This document shows positions 39,784 through 50,178 of a DNA stretch of 64,000 bases, in pieces; the first letter of the stretch is position 1; every line of letters begins with the position of its first letter. The DNA comes from Moorena sp. SS36440bin_2 (GTDB taxonomy: Bacteria > Cyanobacteriota > Cyanobacteriia > Cyanobacteriales > Coleofasciculaceae): assembly GCA_011524395.1 (NCBI GenBank), contig WTKN01000201.1:46941-110940 (forward strand), written 5' to 3'. The notes below the pieces were generated by a model. That model did no database searches. It saw only the letters and a list, made by a program, of their open reading frames with translations, and was not told the DNA's origin. The translations under genes were made by a program, and so were the position numbers.

Positions 39784-41220
39784 ATGAAAGTAACTCAGGA
39801 AAAACTTCCCGCTAGCCAGGTTGGTCTGGAAATTGAAATTCCGGCTGAAACGACCAAAAAAGCCTATGAAAAGGTTTTACAAAACCTTTCCCGCACAGTC
39901 AAAATTCCTGGGTTTCGCCAAGGGAAGGTACCCCGTCAGGTTTTGCTACAACGTCTTGGTGGCCAACACGTAAAAGCTGCTGCCATCGAAGAGTTGCTCG
40001 ACAGTAGTCTAAAGCAGGCAATTGAGCAAGCCCAAATTGAGGCACTAGGAAACTATAATTTAACCTCTACCTTAGAAGATTTGCTCAGCCAGTTCAAACC
40101 AGGAGAACCCCTAACTTTCACCGCATCGGTGGATGTGCCACCAGTGGTAAATTTAGGGGAATACAATGGCTTAAGTGTGAAAGCTGAGGAAACTAAGGTT
40201 GAACCGGATGCCGTGGATAATTTTCTCGAACAACGGCGTGTTGAGCAGGCTACCCTAGTACCAGTGGAATCACGCCCAGCCCAGATGGGAGATGTGGTCG
40301 TGGTGGATTATGTCGGTCGATTTACTGGTGATAGCGAAGAGGATGAAGGCTCAGTAATACCTAACGGTGAGGCTAAGGATTTTGAAATTGAACTTGGGGA
40401 AGGCAAGTTCATAGAGGACATTCTTCAAGGGATCGTTGGTATGAATCCTGATCAGAATAAAGAAGTACCAGTGACGTTTCCTGCAGATTACCCCCTAGAA
40501 GATTTAGCTGGCAATTCGTCGGTATTTAGCATCACCCTAAAAGAAATCAAGGAAAAAGAGCTGCCAGAGTTAGATGACGACTTCGCTCAAGAAGTTAGTG
40601 ATAAGGAAACCTTGGCAGAGTTACGGGAATATTTACAGCAGGAGTTTCAGGAAAAAGCTGATCAAGAAACGCAAGCCAGCAAGGAGGAGGCTTTAATCAA
40701 CGCGCTCCTGGAAAAGGTTGAAGTTGACTTGCCTGAAACCCTAATTGACCAGGAACTCCAAACAATTTTGACCCAAACAGCAATCCAGATGCAACAGTTG
40801 GGCATGGATGTTAAAAGGCTATTTACTGAAGAGAATCTACCACAGCTGCGAGAGCGATCACGTCCTGATGCCATCCAAAGCCTCCGACAATCCCTAGCCC
40901 TTAAGGAAATAGCTAAACGTGAATCCCTAACCCTTGAAGAGTCGGAAATAGAAGCGAAAAGTAAAGAATTGATGAAGGAGTTGGCTGGTCAAGAGGTAGA
41001 TCCGGATCGGCTGAGGGAATTCGTCGAGTCCGATTTGCTCAAACTCAAAGCCATTAAATGGTTAGAAGATCACGGTACTATAGAGCTGGTTCCCAAAGGA
41101 ACCATCACCGCAGAAGAAGAAACTGAAGCAGAAGATACGGCCGTTACAGTAACTGAACTAGAAACCACCGATGCGGCTTCCCAAACCATTGAAGTACCAG
41201 CTGAACCAGTTTCTGAGTAA
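39784..41220 (+). CDS. tig: Trigger factor
   Basis: 'MKVTQEKLPASQVGLEIEIPAE', 'IPGFRQGKVPRQVLLQRLG', FKBP domain 'GDVVVVDYVGRFTG'. Confidence 0.96.
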   Translation: MKVTQEKLPASQVGLEIEIPAETTKKAYEKVLQNLSRTVKIPGFRQGKVPRQVLLQRLGGQHVKAAAIEELLDSSLKQAIEQAQIEALGNYNLTSTLEDLLSQFKPGEPLTFTASVDVPPVVNLGEYNGLSVKAEETKVEPDAVDNFLEQRRVEQATLVPVESRPAQMGDVVVVDYVGRFTGDSEEDEGSVIPNGEAKDFEIELGEGKFIEDILQGIVGMNPDQNKEVPVTFPADYPLEDLAGNSSVFSITLKEIKEKELPELDDDFAQEVSDKETLAELREYLQQEFQEKADQETQASKEEALINALLEKVEVDLPETLIDQELQTILTQTAIQMQQLGMDVKRLFTEENLPQLRERSRPDAIQSLRQSLALKEIAKRESLTLEESEIEAKSKELMKELAGQEVDPDRLREFVESDLLKLKAIKWLEDHGTIELVPKGTITAEEETEAEDTAVTVTELETTDAASQTIEVPAEPVSE

Positions 41221-41455
41221 ATCCTAGAGTTGGCCTTGTTGCTGATTTGCCCAACGGACGCGGTAGGGAGTGGCTAAGCTGCTGATGATTTAACTTTTAG
41301 AATTGTGAGGCTGAAACCCAAGACTCAGCTTAGATCGCTTTTCAACACTAGATGCTCAACAGCTTAGGCTTATAAATAATACTCAACTCTCTAACCGTCA
41401 ACTCTTCTTGCACCAACAAGCAAACAGTTAAGGCATAATAGTTTCTATAGAGACT

Positions 41456-42235
41456 TTGACTTTATGCCTATTCGTGCCCTTGTTAAATAGCACCTTTATT
41501 AGTAACTCGAGAGGTCTTGGCGAATTGTATCCTATGCTGCAATCTATGCTGCAATCTGTTTCCCCTCATTCCTCAATCACCAGCTTAAGTTCTCTAGACC
41601 AATACCAAATCACCTCCAGTAGTGTTGTACCAATGGTGGTAGAGCAGTCTGGAATGGGAGAACGAGCATTTGACATTTATTCGCGGCTGCTGCGAGAACG
41701 CATTGTTTTTTTGGGAACCCAGGTCGATGACGTGGTAGCTGACTCAATTGTTGCCCAGTTGTTATACCTAGAAGCCGAAGACGAGGAAAAGGATATCCAA
41801 TTGTATATCAACTCCCCAGGTGGCTCGGTAACTGCAGGGATGGCAATATATGATACTATGCAGCAAGTGCGCCCAGATGTGGTTACCATATGCTATGGCT
41901 TAGCTGCTAGTATGGGCGCATTTCTCCTAGCAGGGGGAGCTGCTGGTAAGCGGATGGCATTGCCCAATTCTCGGATTATGATTCACCAGCCCCTTGGCGG
42001 TGCTCAGGGACAAGCGGTGGATATAGAAATTCAAGCTAAGGAAATTCTATACCACAAGCAAACCCTTAACGAATTACTGGCTAATCACACCGGTAAACCG
42101 GTGGCTCAAATTGCCGAAGATACCGAACGCGACTTTTTCATGTCAGCGGCGGAAGCTAAAGACTATGGTTTAATTGACCAGGTGATCTCCCGGCAGAATC
42201 TTCCTAACCAGGAAGCAGCTGTCGCTTCTATTTAG
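41456..42235 (+). CDS. clpP: ATP-dependent Clp protease proteolytic subunit
   Basis: '[22 protein letters not shown]', '[14 protein letters not shown]', '[10 protein letters not shown]'; the start is more likely the ATG at 41534 or 41633 than the ORF start. Confidence 0.95.
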   Translation: MTLCLFVPLLNSTFISNSRGLGELYPMLQSMLQSVSPHSSITSLSSLDQYQITSSSVVPMVVEQSGMGERAFDIYSRLLRERIVFLGTQVDDVVADSIVAQLLYLEAEDEEKDIQLYINSPGGSVTAGMAIYDTMQQVRPDVVTICYGLAASMGAFLLAGGAAGKRMALPNSRIMIHQPLGGAQGQAVDIEIQAKEILYHKQTLNELLANHTGKPVAQIAEDTERDFFMSAAEAKDYGLIDQVISRQNLPNQEAAVASI

Positions 42236-42248
42236 AAAGAGGCTTCTT

Positions 42249-43595
42249 ATGTCTAAATACGACTCCCATCTAAAATGTTCCTTCTGCGGTAAGTCTCAAG
42301 AGCAAGTACGCAAATTAATTGCTGGCCCCGGAGTCTATATTTGTGATGAGTGTGTTGATTTATGTAATGAAATTTTAGATGAGGAGTTACTCGATTCCGG
42401 TGCGCCTGCTCCCCAGCCTGCTCCTCGACCAGAACCTGCCAAGAAACGTCGTCCCCGTGCTAACCGCATTTCAATGAATCAGATTCCCAAACCCAGGGAA
42501 ATAAAACGGTATCTAGATGACCATGTGATTGGTCAGGAGGAAGCCAAAAAAGTTCTGTCAGTGGCTGTGTACAACCACTACAAGCGCCTAAGCTTGCTCC
42601 AATCTAAAGCTCAGGGTCAGGGTCAGGGAATAATGGATGATGGCATAGAGCTACAAAAGTCCAACATTCTTCTCATTGGTCCTACTGGTTGTGGTAAAAC
42701 ATTACTCGCCCAAACCTTAGCCAAAATATTAGATGTGCCTTTTGCTGTGGCAGATGCCACAACCCTGACAGAAGCTGGTTATGTTGGCGAAGATGTAGAA
42801 AACATCTTACTGCGACTATTGCAAGTGGCAGATCTTGATGTGGAGGAAGCCCAGCGAGGGATTATCTATATTGATGAAATCGATAAGGTAGCCCGCAAGA
42901 GTGAAAATCCCTCCATTACCAGGGATGTTTCTGGGGAAGGAGTCCAGCAAGCATTGCTGAAAATGCTAGAAGGAACAATTGCTAATGTGCCCCCTCAAGG
43001 TGGACGCAAACATCCTTATCAAGACTGCATTCAGATTGACACCAGCAATATTCTGTTTATTTGCGGTGGTGCGTTTGTTGGTTTGGATAAGGTGGTTGAG
43101 CAACGCCTAGGCAAGCGTTCCATGGGATTTATTCAGCCTGGAGAGAATCAGTCGAAGGAAAAGCGCACAGCAGATATTCTGCGACACTTGCAGCCCGATG
43201 ACTTGGTGAAATTCGGCATGATTCCCGAGTTCATTGGTCGCATACCAATGGTAGCGGTCATTGAACCTCTGGATGAGGAAGCGCTGATGGCAATTTTGAC
43301 AGAACCCAAGAATGCACTGGTCAAACAGTATATGAAGCTGCTGAAGATGGACAATGTTAACTTGGAGTTTATGCCAGATGCAATTCGAGCGTTGGCCCAG
43401 GAAGCTTACCGTCGTAAAACTGGTGCTAGGGCGTTAAGGGGCATTGTGGAAGAATTGATGCTGGAAGTGATGTACGAGTTGCCTTCTCGTAAGGATGTCA
43501 CTCGCTGTACAATCACAAGGGAAATGGTAGAGAAGCGCTCAACTGCTGAACTATTGGTTCATCCTTCTTCATTGCCAAAGCCAGAATCAGCATAG
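42249..43595 (+). CDS. clpX: ATP-dependent Clp protease ATP-binding subunit ClpX
   Basis: Zn-finger '[30 protein letters not shown]', Walker A '[18 protein letters not shown]', Walker B '[10 protein letters not shown]'. Confidence 0.98.
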   Translation: MSKYDSHLKCSFCGKSQEQVRKLIAGPGVYICDECVDLCNEILDEELLDSGAPAPQPAPRPEPAKKRRPRANRISMNQIPKPREIKRYLDDHVIGQEEAKKVLSVAVYNHYKRLSLLQSKAQGQGQGIMDDGIELQKSNILLIGPTGCGKTLLAQTLAKILDVPFAVADATTLTEAGYVGEDVENILLRLLQVADLDVEEAQRGIIYIDEIDKVARKSENPSITRDVSGEGVQQALLKMLEGTIANVPPQGGRKHPYQDCIQIDTSNILFICGGAFVGLDKVVEQRLGKRSMGFIQPGENQSKEKRTADILRHLQPDDLVKFGMIPEFIGRIPMVAVIEPLDEEALMAILTEPKNALVKQYMKLLKMDNVNLEFMPDAIRALAQEAYRRKTGARALRGIVEELMLEVMYELPSRKDVTRCTITREMVEKRSTAELLVHPSSLPKPESA

Positions 43596-43649
43596 TAGTA
43601 GCATAGTAGTAATTTTTCATTTGTCATTGGTCAACATAAAATTTATTGC

Positions 43650-43700
43650 TTGTTAATTGTTGATTGTTAATTGTTAATTGTTAATTGTTAATTGTTGATT
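43650..43700. repeat. Heptameric STRR (TTAATTG)
   Basis: ttgttaattgttgattgttaattgttaattgttaattgttaattgttgat. Confidence 0.85.
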
Positions 43701-43730
43701 TTCAATTAACAAAGGACAAGGATCAAAAAA

Positions 43731-44570
43731 ATGCCTTACATTCAAATTCGGGGTGTAGAACACTACTATGAATGGGTAAAGAAGTCAACAGCTTTTGGAA
43801 ATAAACCTGTGATGGTCTTTATCCATGGCTGGTGTGGCTCGTCTCGCTACTGGGAAAGTACCGCTAAAGCTCTATCCAATACCTTTGACTGCCTCCTATA
43901 TGACCTAAGGGGGTTTGGTAGGTCAAAATTACCCCAACAGGGGACAAACTTGACCTATGAGATGGAGGACTATGCTGAAGATTTAGTGGTGTTGTTAGAC
44001 ACCCTGGGACTTGATCGTATATATATCAATGCCCACTCCCTAGGGGCATCTGCTGCTACGATGTTTCTCAATCGTTATCCTGGGCGGGTTGAGCAGGCAA
44101 TTTTGAACAATAGCGGTATTTTTGATTATGACGAGAAATCCTTCACCGCTTTTCACAAAGTTGGTCAGTTAGTAGTTAAGTTCCGCCCCGGTTGGTTGTT
44201 AAATATTCCCTTGGCCGGTACCGTGTTCATGATGCGATTTTTGCACCATCCCCTACCTAGGGCAGTGAGCCGGATTTTTTTGGAAGATTACCTAATGGCT
44301 GATTATGAAGCTGCTTTGGGAACAATGCTGACTGCAGTTAGTAAGTATGCGGCTGAGGTAATGCCTAATAAGTTCGCTCAGTTAAAGGTGCCAACCCTGC
44401 TAGTGTCTGGTGAATATGACAAAATTATTCCTTCAGCACTAGGGCGTAGAGCTTCACAATTAAGTCAAAACGTCAAGTATGTTGAAATTCCTGATACAGC
44501 TCACTTTCCGATGTTGGAGGCTCCAGGGGTTTATCTAGAACAGGTGCGGGAGTTTATTTGTGTTAGCTGA
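43731..44570 (+). CDS. Alpha/beta hydrolase
   Basis: 'VMVFIHGWCGSSRYWES', nucleophile elbow 'NAHSLGASAA', C-term 'IPDTAHFPMLEAP'. Confidence 0.93.
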   Translation: MPYIQIRGVEHYYEWVKKSTAFGNKPVMVFIHGWCGSSRYWESTAKALSNTFDCLLYDLRGFGRSKLPQQGTNLTYEMEDYAEDLVVLLDTLGLDRIYINAHSLGASAATMFLNRYPGRVEQAILNNSGIFDYDEKSFTAFHKVGQLVVKFRPGWLLNIPLAGTVFMMRFLHHPLPRAVSRIFLEDYLMADYEAALGTMLTAVSKYAAEVMPNKFAQLKVPTLLVSGEYDKIIPSALGRRASQLSQNVKYVEIPDTAHFPMLEAPGVYLEQVREFICVS

Positions 44571-44660
44571 GGCTTAAAGAAATTACTGCTCTTCGAGGAA
44601 AATAAGTGGTTAGTGCTCAAAAGACTGAACCACAGAGAAATAGGTTAAAAAATCAGGAAA

Positions 44661-44851
44661 CCCCCAACCTGTAAAAGCTGGGGGCGGTGATCAGGGTGCA
44701 TCTACTACTTCCTTATTCGAGTAGGTGTGACCCTTCTCAGGACAGATTTTGAGAGTGAGTTCGCTTCAAAAAGCCGATCCTCCGCAACCGGCTAACGGGC
44801 AGATGGGGAAAGAAGCTAGTATGTATGACGGCAACTAGGTTCTTCGAGATT
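44661..44851 (+). ncRNA. Candidate solo HEARO/IscB-type omega RNA (structured RNA)
   Basis: Stems CCCCCA/TGGGGG, AGGGTGCA/TGTGACCCT with CTACT/AGTAG, TCTCA/TGAGA, AGCCG/CGGCT, AGAAGCTAGT/ACTAGGTTCT; sequence resembles recalled HEARO/omega-RNA scaffolds; no nuclease ORF adjacent. Confidence 0.45.
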
Positions 44852-44997
44852 AGTGTGCATAGGCTACTGATGTTAATTTTTATAAATAGCTCAATAATTT
44901 CCTTAACTTACTGAAAAATATATTTAGGAATATACAGCAAGTTGTGAGGAATCTTATCTCTGGTAACCGAGGTAAAACAGAGACATAACTGCTGAAA

Positions 44998-46188
44998 ATG
45001 AGCAATGGAGATGGGCTACTCAAGTTTCTTGGGCTCCATCATCCCCCCCCATCTACATCAGGGAGCAATATTACTATGGCACATTTGGTTCAGAATCTAG
45101 TTGAAACTGAAGTCGATCAACACCAAAACAAGAATGCAGGAGATTATCCTTTCCAACCTCAAGCTCGTAAGTATCGCCAAAGTCAGTTACAAAATATACT
45201 AAAAACACTGCAAAACACCTTAGCAATTTGTCAAACTAACGAAGATTTGACTGGTCAAGTGGATACTCTCAAACGCATTGGCTTAGTTCATTGCCGTTTG
45301 GGAGAGTATGCCTGGGGCATCAAGTGTCTCGTGCAAAGTTTACAAATGGCCAATGATGTTGGTTCGCCCAAGAGTGTAGGTGTCATTCTTCATCATCTCG
45401 GAATGGCTTATTGCCAGACTAACCAGGATGATAAGGCATTTAAGGTTTATCTAAAAGCATTGAGGATTTTCCAAAAAACTCAAGATCACTCAGAAATTGC
45501 TAAAATCCTTAATCACCTAGGGGAAATTCACAATAACTGGCATCAACCAGTACTGGCTCTGAGATGCTTTCGCCAAGCTATGAAGATTTTTCAAAACTTA
45601 GGCAATTCAATTGAGGGCGAAGGAAGAGCACTGGAAAATATAGGGGAAGCTTATACCCAGCTTGGAAGATACCGTCAAGCTCTTGCTGTGTTGGAGCAAG
45701 CCCTAAGCATTCACGAAAAAAAAACATCCTCTCGTCACTCTAGTCGGAAGTTAACTACTCTTGAGAGGATTGGCACAGTTTACTTCCGACTAGGTGAAGA
45801 ACTACGGGCATTGGATTTCTATCATCAAGCTTTGGAGATTGGTCAGGAACTGAGTAAACCACTTCATGCTAACACCAGAAGCTTAGATTATATCGGAGCG
45901 GTTCACTACCACTTGGGAAATTACCCCCATGCCTTAGCGTATCACTTACAAGCCTTGAGACTTTGGCAAGAAATCGCCCATCCTGGGGAGGGGGAGAGCT
46001 TGTTCCATGACAAGGCTGAATTCTCTCAACTCAGGACAGTTTATAACTGTCTGGGTATATCTGAGCAAGGGGTGCAGTGCAGCAAACAAGTACAGAAGAT
46101 GATTATTAACTGTGGTTACCGAGTTAGTGAAGAAGAGATTAGCCAGTATCTCAGTCACGGTGGAAGGTTAAACCATAACTTAGATTGA
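44998..46188 (+). CDS. TPR repeat protein
   Basis: Repeated 'LGRYRQALAVLEQALSIHEK', 'LGEELRALDFYHQALEIGQEL', 'LGNYPHALAYHLQALRLWQEI'. Confidence 0.9.
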   Translation: MSNGDGLLKFLGLHHPPPSTSGSNITMAHLVQNLVETEVDQHQNKNAGDYPFQPQARKYRQSQLQNILKTLQNTLAICQTNEDLTGQVDTLKRIGLVHCRLGEYAWGIKCLVQSLQMANDVGSPKSVGVILHHLGMAYCQTNQDDKAFKVYLKALRIFQKTQDHSEIAKILNHLGEIHNNWHQPVLALRCFRQAMKIFQNLGNSIEGEGRALENIGEAYTQLGRYRQALAVLEQALSIHEKKTSSRHSSRKLTTLERIGTVYFRLGEELRALDFYHQALEIGQELSKPLHANTRSLDYIGAVHYHLGNYPHALAYHLQALRLWQEIAHPGEGESLFHDKAEFSQLRTVYNCLGISEQGVQCSKQVQKMIINCGYRVSEEEISQYLSHGGRLNHNLD

Positions 46189-46460
46189 TAATGCAACGTA
46201 GCATGATTAATGCATGGTAGCCTAAAGAATCGTTAGAATAAATTTTAAAACCCCCAATCATTTCTAGTTCACGAAAATTAGATAATTATCGATAAACAGC
46301 AAAACTGTCAACAGGCAGAGCTGATTCGGCTATAAGCTCTCAAGCATCTAGTTTGATGAGATACTCTAAGCTAACTCTTGGGTTACAGCCTGATAATTAT
46401 CTTTCTTCACGATGCACAATAACTTAACACCAAACCAAAATTAGGAGTTAAAAGTAAGCA

Positions 46461-46817
46461 ATGGCACAAGCAACTGAGTCACAGCAAAAAGGTATTCAAC
46501 TGACAGATAAAGCCCTAAAGCATGTTTTAGCCCTGCAACAAAGTCAAGGAAAAGACCTTTACCTGCGAGTTGGTGTTCGCCAAGGAGGCTGTTCAGGACT
46601 GTCTTACATGATGGATTTTGAAGAACCTAGTAACATTCGGGAGAATGATGAAATCTTTGACTACGATGGCTTCAAAATAATCTGTGATCCAAAAAGTCTG
46701 CTTTATCTCTACGGTCTGGTACTGGATTACAGCGATGCTATGATTGGTGGTGGCTTCCAATTCACCAATCCCAATGCCAATCAAAGCTGTGGCTGTGGTA
46801 AGTCGTTTAGCGTTTAG
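46461..46817 (+). CDS. Iron-sulfur cluster assembly accessory protein (IscA/SufA family)
   Basis: 'LRVGVRQGGCSGLSYMMDF', 'GGGFQFTNPNANQSCGCGKSF'. Confidence 0.95.
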   Translation: MAQATESQQKGIQLTDKALKHVLALQQSQGKDLYLRVGVRQGGCSGLSYMMDFEEPSNIRENDEIFDYDGFKIICDPKSLLYLYGLVLDYSDAMIGGGFQFTNPNANQSCGCGKSFSV

Positions 46818-47029
46818 GGGATTGTTAGTTTAAAGTCTGTCAATTCAAGACTACAACCCAGGGTAAGAAGAATTAGGCAGTGGCGCTATAGAATTAGCTA
46901 TATAGAGATAGTGCTATAACTAGTTAGGCTGCAAGGCTTGTACCCCTACAATAGATTAGGCTTGAGCCATAGATTTTGGGGAAGTCCTAGACTAATAAGT
47001 AATTACTAATGACTAAGGACTAACAGCTA

Positions 47030-47899
47030 ATGAGTAAAACATCACTATTTGGTCTGAAGGCAGATCATTTTCGTCATCCTCTAGATTTGGAAGCAACCAC
47101 AGCCCTGAAACAGTTGCCAGGGATAGACTTGGTGGTGCGAAATCTACTAGGTCCGGTGGCGGAACAGTTTTTTTACCTGAACAATATTGCTGCTAGTGTT
47201 TTGGTGGGAGAAAATCAACTGCCCCATCTTCATAAACTACTCGAAGATGCCTGCACAACTTTAGATTTAGAGCCGCCTCAGCTTTATGTGCAGCAAAATC
47301 CCGCTCCCAATGCCTATACCTTTGCTATGCGGGGTAAACAGCCTTTCATTGTCTTGCACACCTCTTTAATTGATCTGCTGACACCAGAGGAAATTCAGGC
47401 GGTTATTGCCCATGAACTGGGTCATCTCAAATGTGAACATGGGGTGTACTTAACACCGCTCAATATCATGGTATTAGCGGCTAGTTTAATTCCGAATTGG
47501 GGGATGCTCATTGCTCAAAGCATACAGGAGAAGATGTTAGAGTGGCTACGATGTGCGGAATTTAGTTGCGATCGCGCTGCTTTACTGGCTACTCAAAATC
47601 CGAGAGTGGTCATGTCTGTATTGATGAAACTAGCTGGTGGTTCCCCAACTCTGGCACCACAACTGAACCTAGATGCGTTTATCGCTCAAGCTAGGGCTTA
47701 CGATAGTGTCGGTGATACTGAGCTGGGTCAAGTACTCAAACAATTGCAGATCTCTCAACTGAGCCATCCCTTACCTGTACTACGGGCGAGAGAAATTGAC
47801 CGTTGGGCAAGTTCTCAATCTTATCAGTCCTTGTTAAATCAGCGGTTAATTAGTTATAATAAAGGAGATGCCCAAACGGGCGGGTGGCGAAATTGGTAG
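47030..47899 (+). CDS. M48 family metallopeptidase (HtpX-like)
   Basis: HExxH 'VIAHELGHLKCEHG', 'CAEFSCDRAALLA'; 3' end overlaps tRNA-Leu. Confidence 0.92.
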   Translation: MSKTSLFGLKADHFRHPLDLEATTALKQLPGIDLVVRNLLGPVAEQFFYLNNIAASVLVGENQLPHLHKLLEDACTTLDLEPPQLYVQQNPAPNAYTFAMRGKQPFIVLHTSLIDLLTPEEIQAVIAHELGHLKCEHGVYLTPLNIMVLAASLIPNWGMLIAQSIQEKMLEWLRCAEFSCDRAALLATQNPRVVMSVLMKLAGGSPTLAPQLNLDAFIAQARAYDSVGDTELGQVLKQLQISQLSHPLPVLRAREIDRWASSQSYQSLLNQRLISYNKGDAQTGGWRNW

Positions 47900-47961
47900 A
47901 CGCACCACACTCAAAATGTGGCGGCCTTATGGTCATGAGAGTTCGAGTCTCTCCCCGCCCA
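47878..47961 (+). tRNA. tRNA-Leu(CAA)
   Basis: Acceptor GGGCGGG/CCCGCCC-A, anticodon arm CCACA-CUCAAAA-UGUGG, long variable arm, T-loop GTTCGAGTC. Confidence 0.95.
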
Positions 47962-47983
47962 CTGTAACTAAGGGGCAAAATTG

Positions 47984-48277
47984 ATGGCACAAAGACTAAA
48001 ACGGTGGGAATCGCCCCGCCGAGAGGGGCGTAACTGGAAAGGAAAAGGAGGCTCTGGACGGCGCAAACAACTGAAAAAACAGACTCAGATGCTGGGGCGG
48101 AAGCTTAAGGAAAGTCGGAAGGCACTCCAAAACCGAAACCAAGACAACCAAAATCAAAACCAAAATCAACAATGGGGAAGAGATATTAACACTCTTCCCT
48201 ATTTTTTTTGTAGAACCCTGTCTAACCGGCTCAAAATATTCCTTGCAGTAACCCAAACTCAGAAATACTTACCATAA
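47984..48277 (+). CDS. Small basic, Asn/Gln-rich hypothetical ORF (doubtful)
   Basis: 'MAQRLKRWESPRREGRNWKGKGGSGRRKQLKKQTQ...' directly after the tRNA; a terminator hairpin lies within the ORF. Confidence 0.35.
   Translation: MAQRLKRWESPRREGRNWKGKGGSGRRKQLKKQTQMLGRKLKESRKALQNRNQDNQNQNQNQQWGRDINTLPYFFCRTLSNRLKIFLAVTQTQKYLP
48174..48209 (+). terminator. Intrinsic terminator
   Basis: GGGAAGAG-atattaaca-CTCTTCCC then TA followed by T8. Confidence 0.85.
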
Positions 48278-48332
48278 ACTTCATAAATCTTTATAATATT
48301 CGTGAGCAAGATACGTACCATATCATAATAAG

Positions 48333-48980
48333 ATGAGTGACCGGCGCCTTCAACGCAGTAAATTGGATGAGAGCGATGATGCTCTGTTCTATTCATTTCC
48401 AAGGTTTGTGACTCATGTCGATGAGGGCTTTATCGATCAGCTGGTAAACCTCTACCGGGAGCGACTACAACCCAACACCCGCATCCTCGATCTGATGAGC
48501 AGTTGGGTTTCTCACTTACCAGAAGACATGGAGTTTGCTCATGTTGAGGGGCATGGAATGAATCTGGAAGAACTGGTCAAAAATCCTAGACTTAATCACT
48601 ACTTTATCCAAGACCTGAATCAAAACCAGCAATTGCCATTGCCTGACCAAGACTTTGATGCTGTACTGATTGCTGTTTCAGTTCAGTATATTCAGTACCC
48701 GGAAAAAGTTTTTGCTGAGATTCATCGCGTCTTAAAACCAGGGGGAATGGCAATTATTAGCTTTTCTAACCGAATGTTTTTTCAAAAGGCGATTCAGTCC
48801 TGGCGAGATGGGACAGAGAAAAGTCGAGTGGAGTTAGTGAAAACCTATTACCAGTCTATTCCTGGATTTAGTTCGCCTGAGGTTGTGGCTCGACCATCGC
48901 CGCTTCCTACTTTTCTGCTACAGCTTGGCATCACTTTAGGCGATCCATTCTATGCAGTACTGGCTAATCGAACTACTTGA
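48333..48980 (+). CDS. SAM-dependent methyltransferase
   Basis: 'RILDLMSSWVSHLP', 'DFDAVLIAVSVQYIQYPEKVFAEIHRVLKPGGMAIISFSNRMF'. Confidence 0.87.
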   Translation: MSDRRLQRSKLDESDDALFYSFPRFVTHVDEGFIDQLVNLYRERLQPNTRILDLMSSWVSHLPEDMEFAHVEGHGMNLEELVKNPRLNHYFIQDLNQNQQLPLPDQDFDAVLIAVSVQYIQYPEKVFAEIHRVLKPGGMAIISFSNRMFFQKAIQSWRDGTEKSRVELVKTYYQSIPGFSSPEVVARPSPLPTFLLQLGITLGDPFYAVLANRTT

Positions 48981-49083
48981 GCCTGATGAAAAGGGTTTTG
49001 TTGAGGGTAATTTTTAAGAGTCAACACCCAAGAGTCAAGAGTCAACAAAACAGAAATTAACTAACTTAATAACTAATGACTAA

Positions 49084-50178
49084 TTACTCATCAATTTGCC
49101 AAACATCTTGACTCAAGGCTTCATCCAGAATTTTTTTCGGTCGTAATACTAGGATGAGGCGTCCCAAAAAACTAACATCAGGAGAATCTGGAAACCACTT
49201 AATCTCTAACTGTCCTGATTCTTCAACCAAAAAGTAGCTGTCCCCATCCCACTGCTGCTGTGAGCGGTCAATAATAAGCAAAATCTCTTCAGGTTTGTTA
49301 TTCTGTTGAATAGGCAGCTGATTACTGTTACACAAAATCACCACTGGATCTTGTGCCTTCAAAACTACCTGCCAGCCGGGTACTGCTACAAACGTCTGCT
49401 CTCGAAGCCCTTTAACTATATTGAAAGCACCGGTATAGTCAGTTTTAAGAACCTGGTTGAGATCAGCTATTGTCAGGGGTAAGGCACCCACTACCGGAAG
49501 CAAACGGGGCAAATCTTCTTCAGCTTCAAGGCGGTATATGGGTAATCTGGGGGCTGGACGCTGAGTGCTACCAAACGCTCCTGTGAGTAATTCTTCGATT
49601 TGTTGCCGGGCTTGTTGAGTATGAGCAAACATCAAGCCTCGGGCAATCAAACGAGAACGTTCTTGCAAATCATTGTGTTGTTTGGCAAGTTTCCAATACT
49701 GATAGGCAACAGCATCACCAGGATGATTGGTGAATCCCTCCGGTGGACGGCTTCTGCGGGAAAAGGTCTTGAGTGCTTTGGCAACTTCATGGGCTCCTTC
49801 GGAGTTCAAGTTTCTAGCAACGAGAAATTCAGCAGCAGCAGCTCGTTCCTCTTGGGTGAGAATCCGCAACTCGTACAGGGAATCGCTACCAGTACTCTCA
49901 AAACGCGATCGCACTTCATCGGATACCCCGACTGTAATCAAACTTGTGTAAACCTGAGATGCCACCATCACTTGATTCTGTTGAATTGGCTCAAACCCAG
50001 TTTCTTCAAAAATTACCTGAGAACTGTAGCCAGCTTTTTGTAGCTGCTGACAGGCTTGACCCCACTCCACCCAGTTGCGTTCTTTGCGCCGCAGTAAAGT
50101 TAATAAATCTTCTGTATTTATCTGTTCTGAATTGGTTTGAGGGTGACTTTCAGGAGAGCCTGGTGGTACTTCAGTCAT
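49084..50178 (-). CDS. raf1: RuBisCO accumulation factor 1
   Basis: 'LLTLLRRKERNWVEWGQACQQLQKAGYSSQVIFEETGFEPIQQNQVMVASQVYTSL', 'YELRILTQEERAAAAEFLV'. Confidence 0.92.
   Translation of the reverse strand: MTEVPPGSPESHPQTNSEQINTEDLLTLLRRKERNWVEWGQACQQLQKAGYSSQVIFEETGFEPIQQNQVMVASQVYTSLITVGVSDEVRSRFESTGSDSLYELRILTQEERAAAAEFLVARNLNSEGAHEVAKALKTFSRRSRPPEGFTNHPGDAVAYQYWKLAKQHNDLQERSRLIARGLMFAHTQQARQQIEELLTGAFGSTQRPAPRLPIYRLEAEEDLPRLLPVVGALPLTIADLNQVLKTDYTGAFNIVKGLREQTFVAVPGWQVVLKAQDPVVILCNSNQLPIQQNNKPEEILLIIDRSQQQWDGDSYFLVEESGQLEIKWFPDSPDVSFLGRLILVLRPKKILDEALSQDVWQIDE

Noticed and set aside
44661-44851. Group II intron remnant as an alternative explanation
   Set aside because: No recognisable domain V (GAGC...GUUC type) or intron-encoded protein fragment could be seen.
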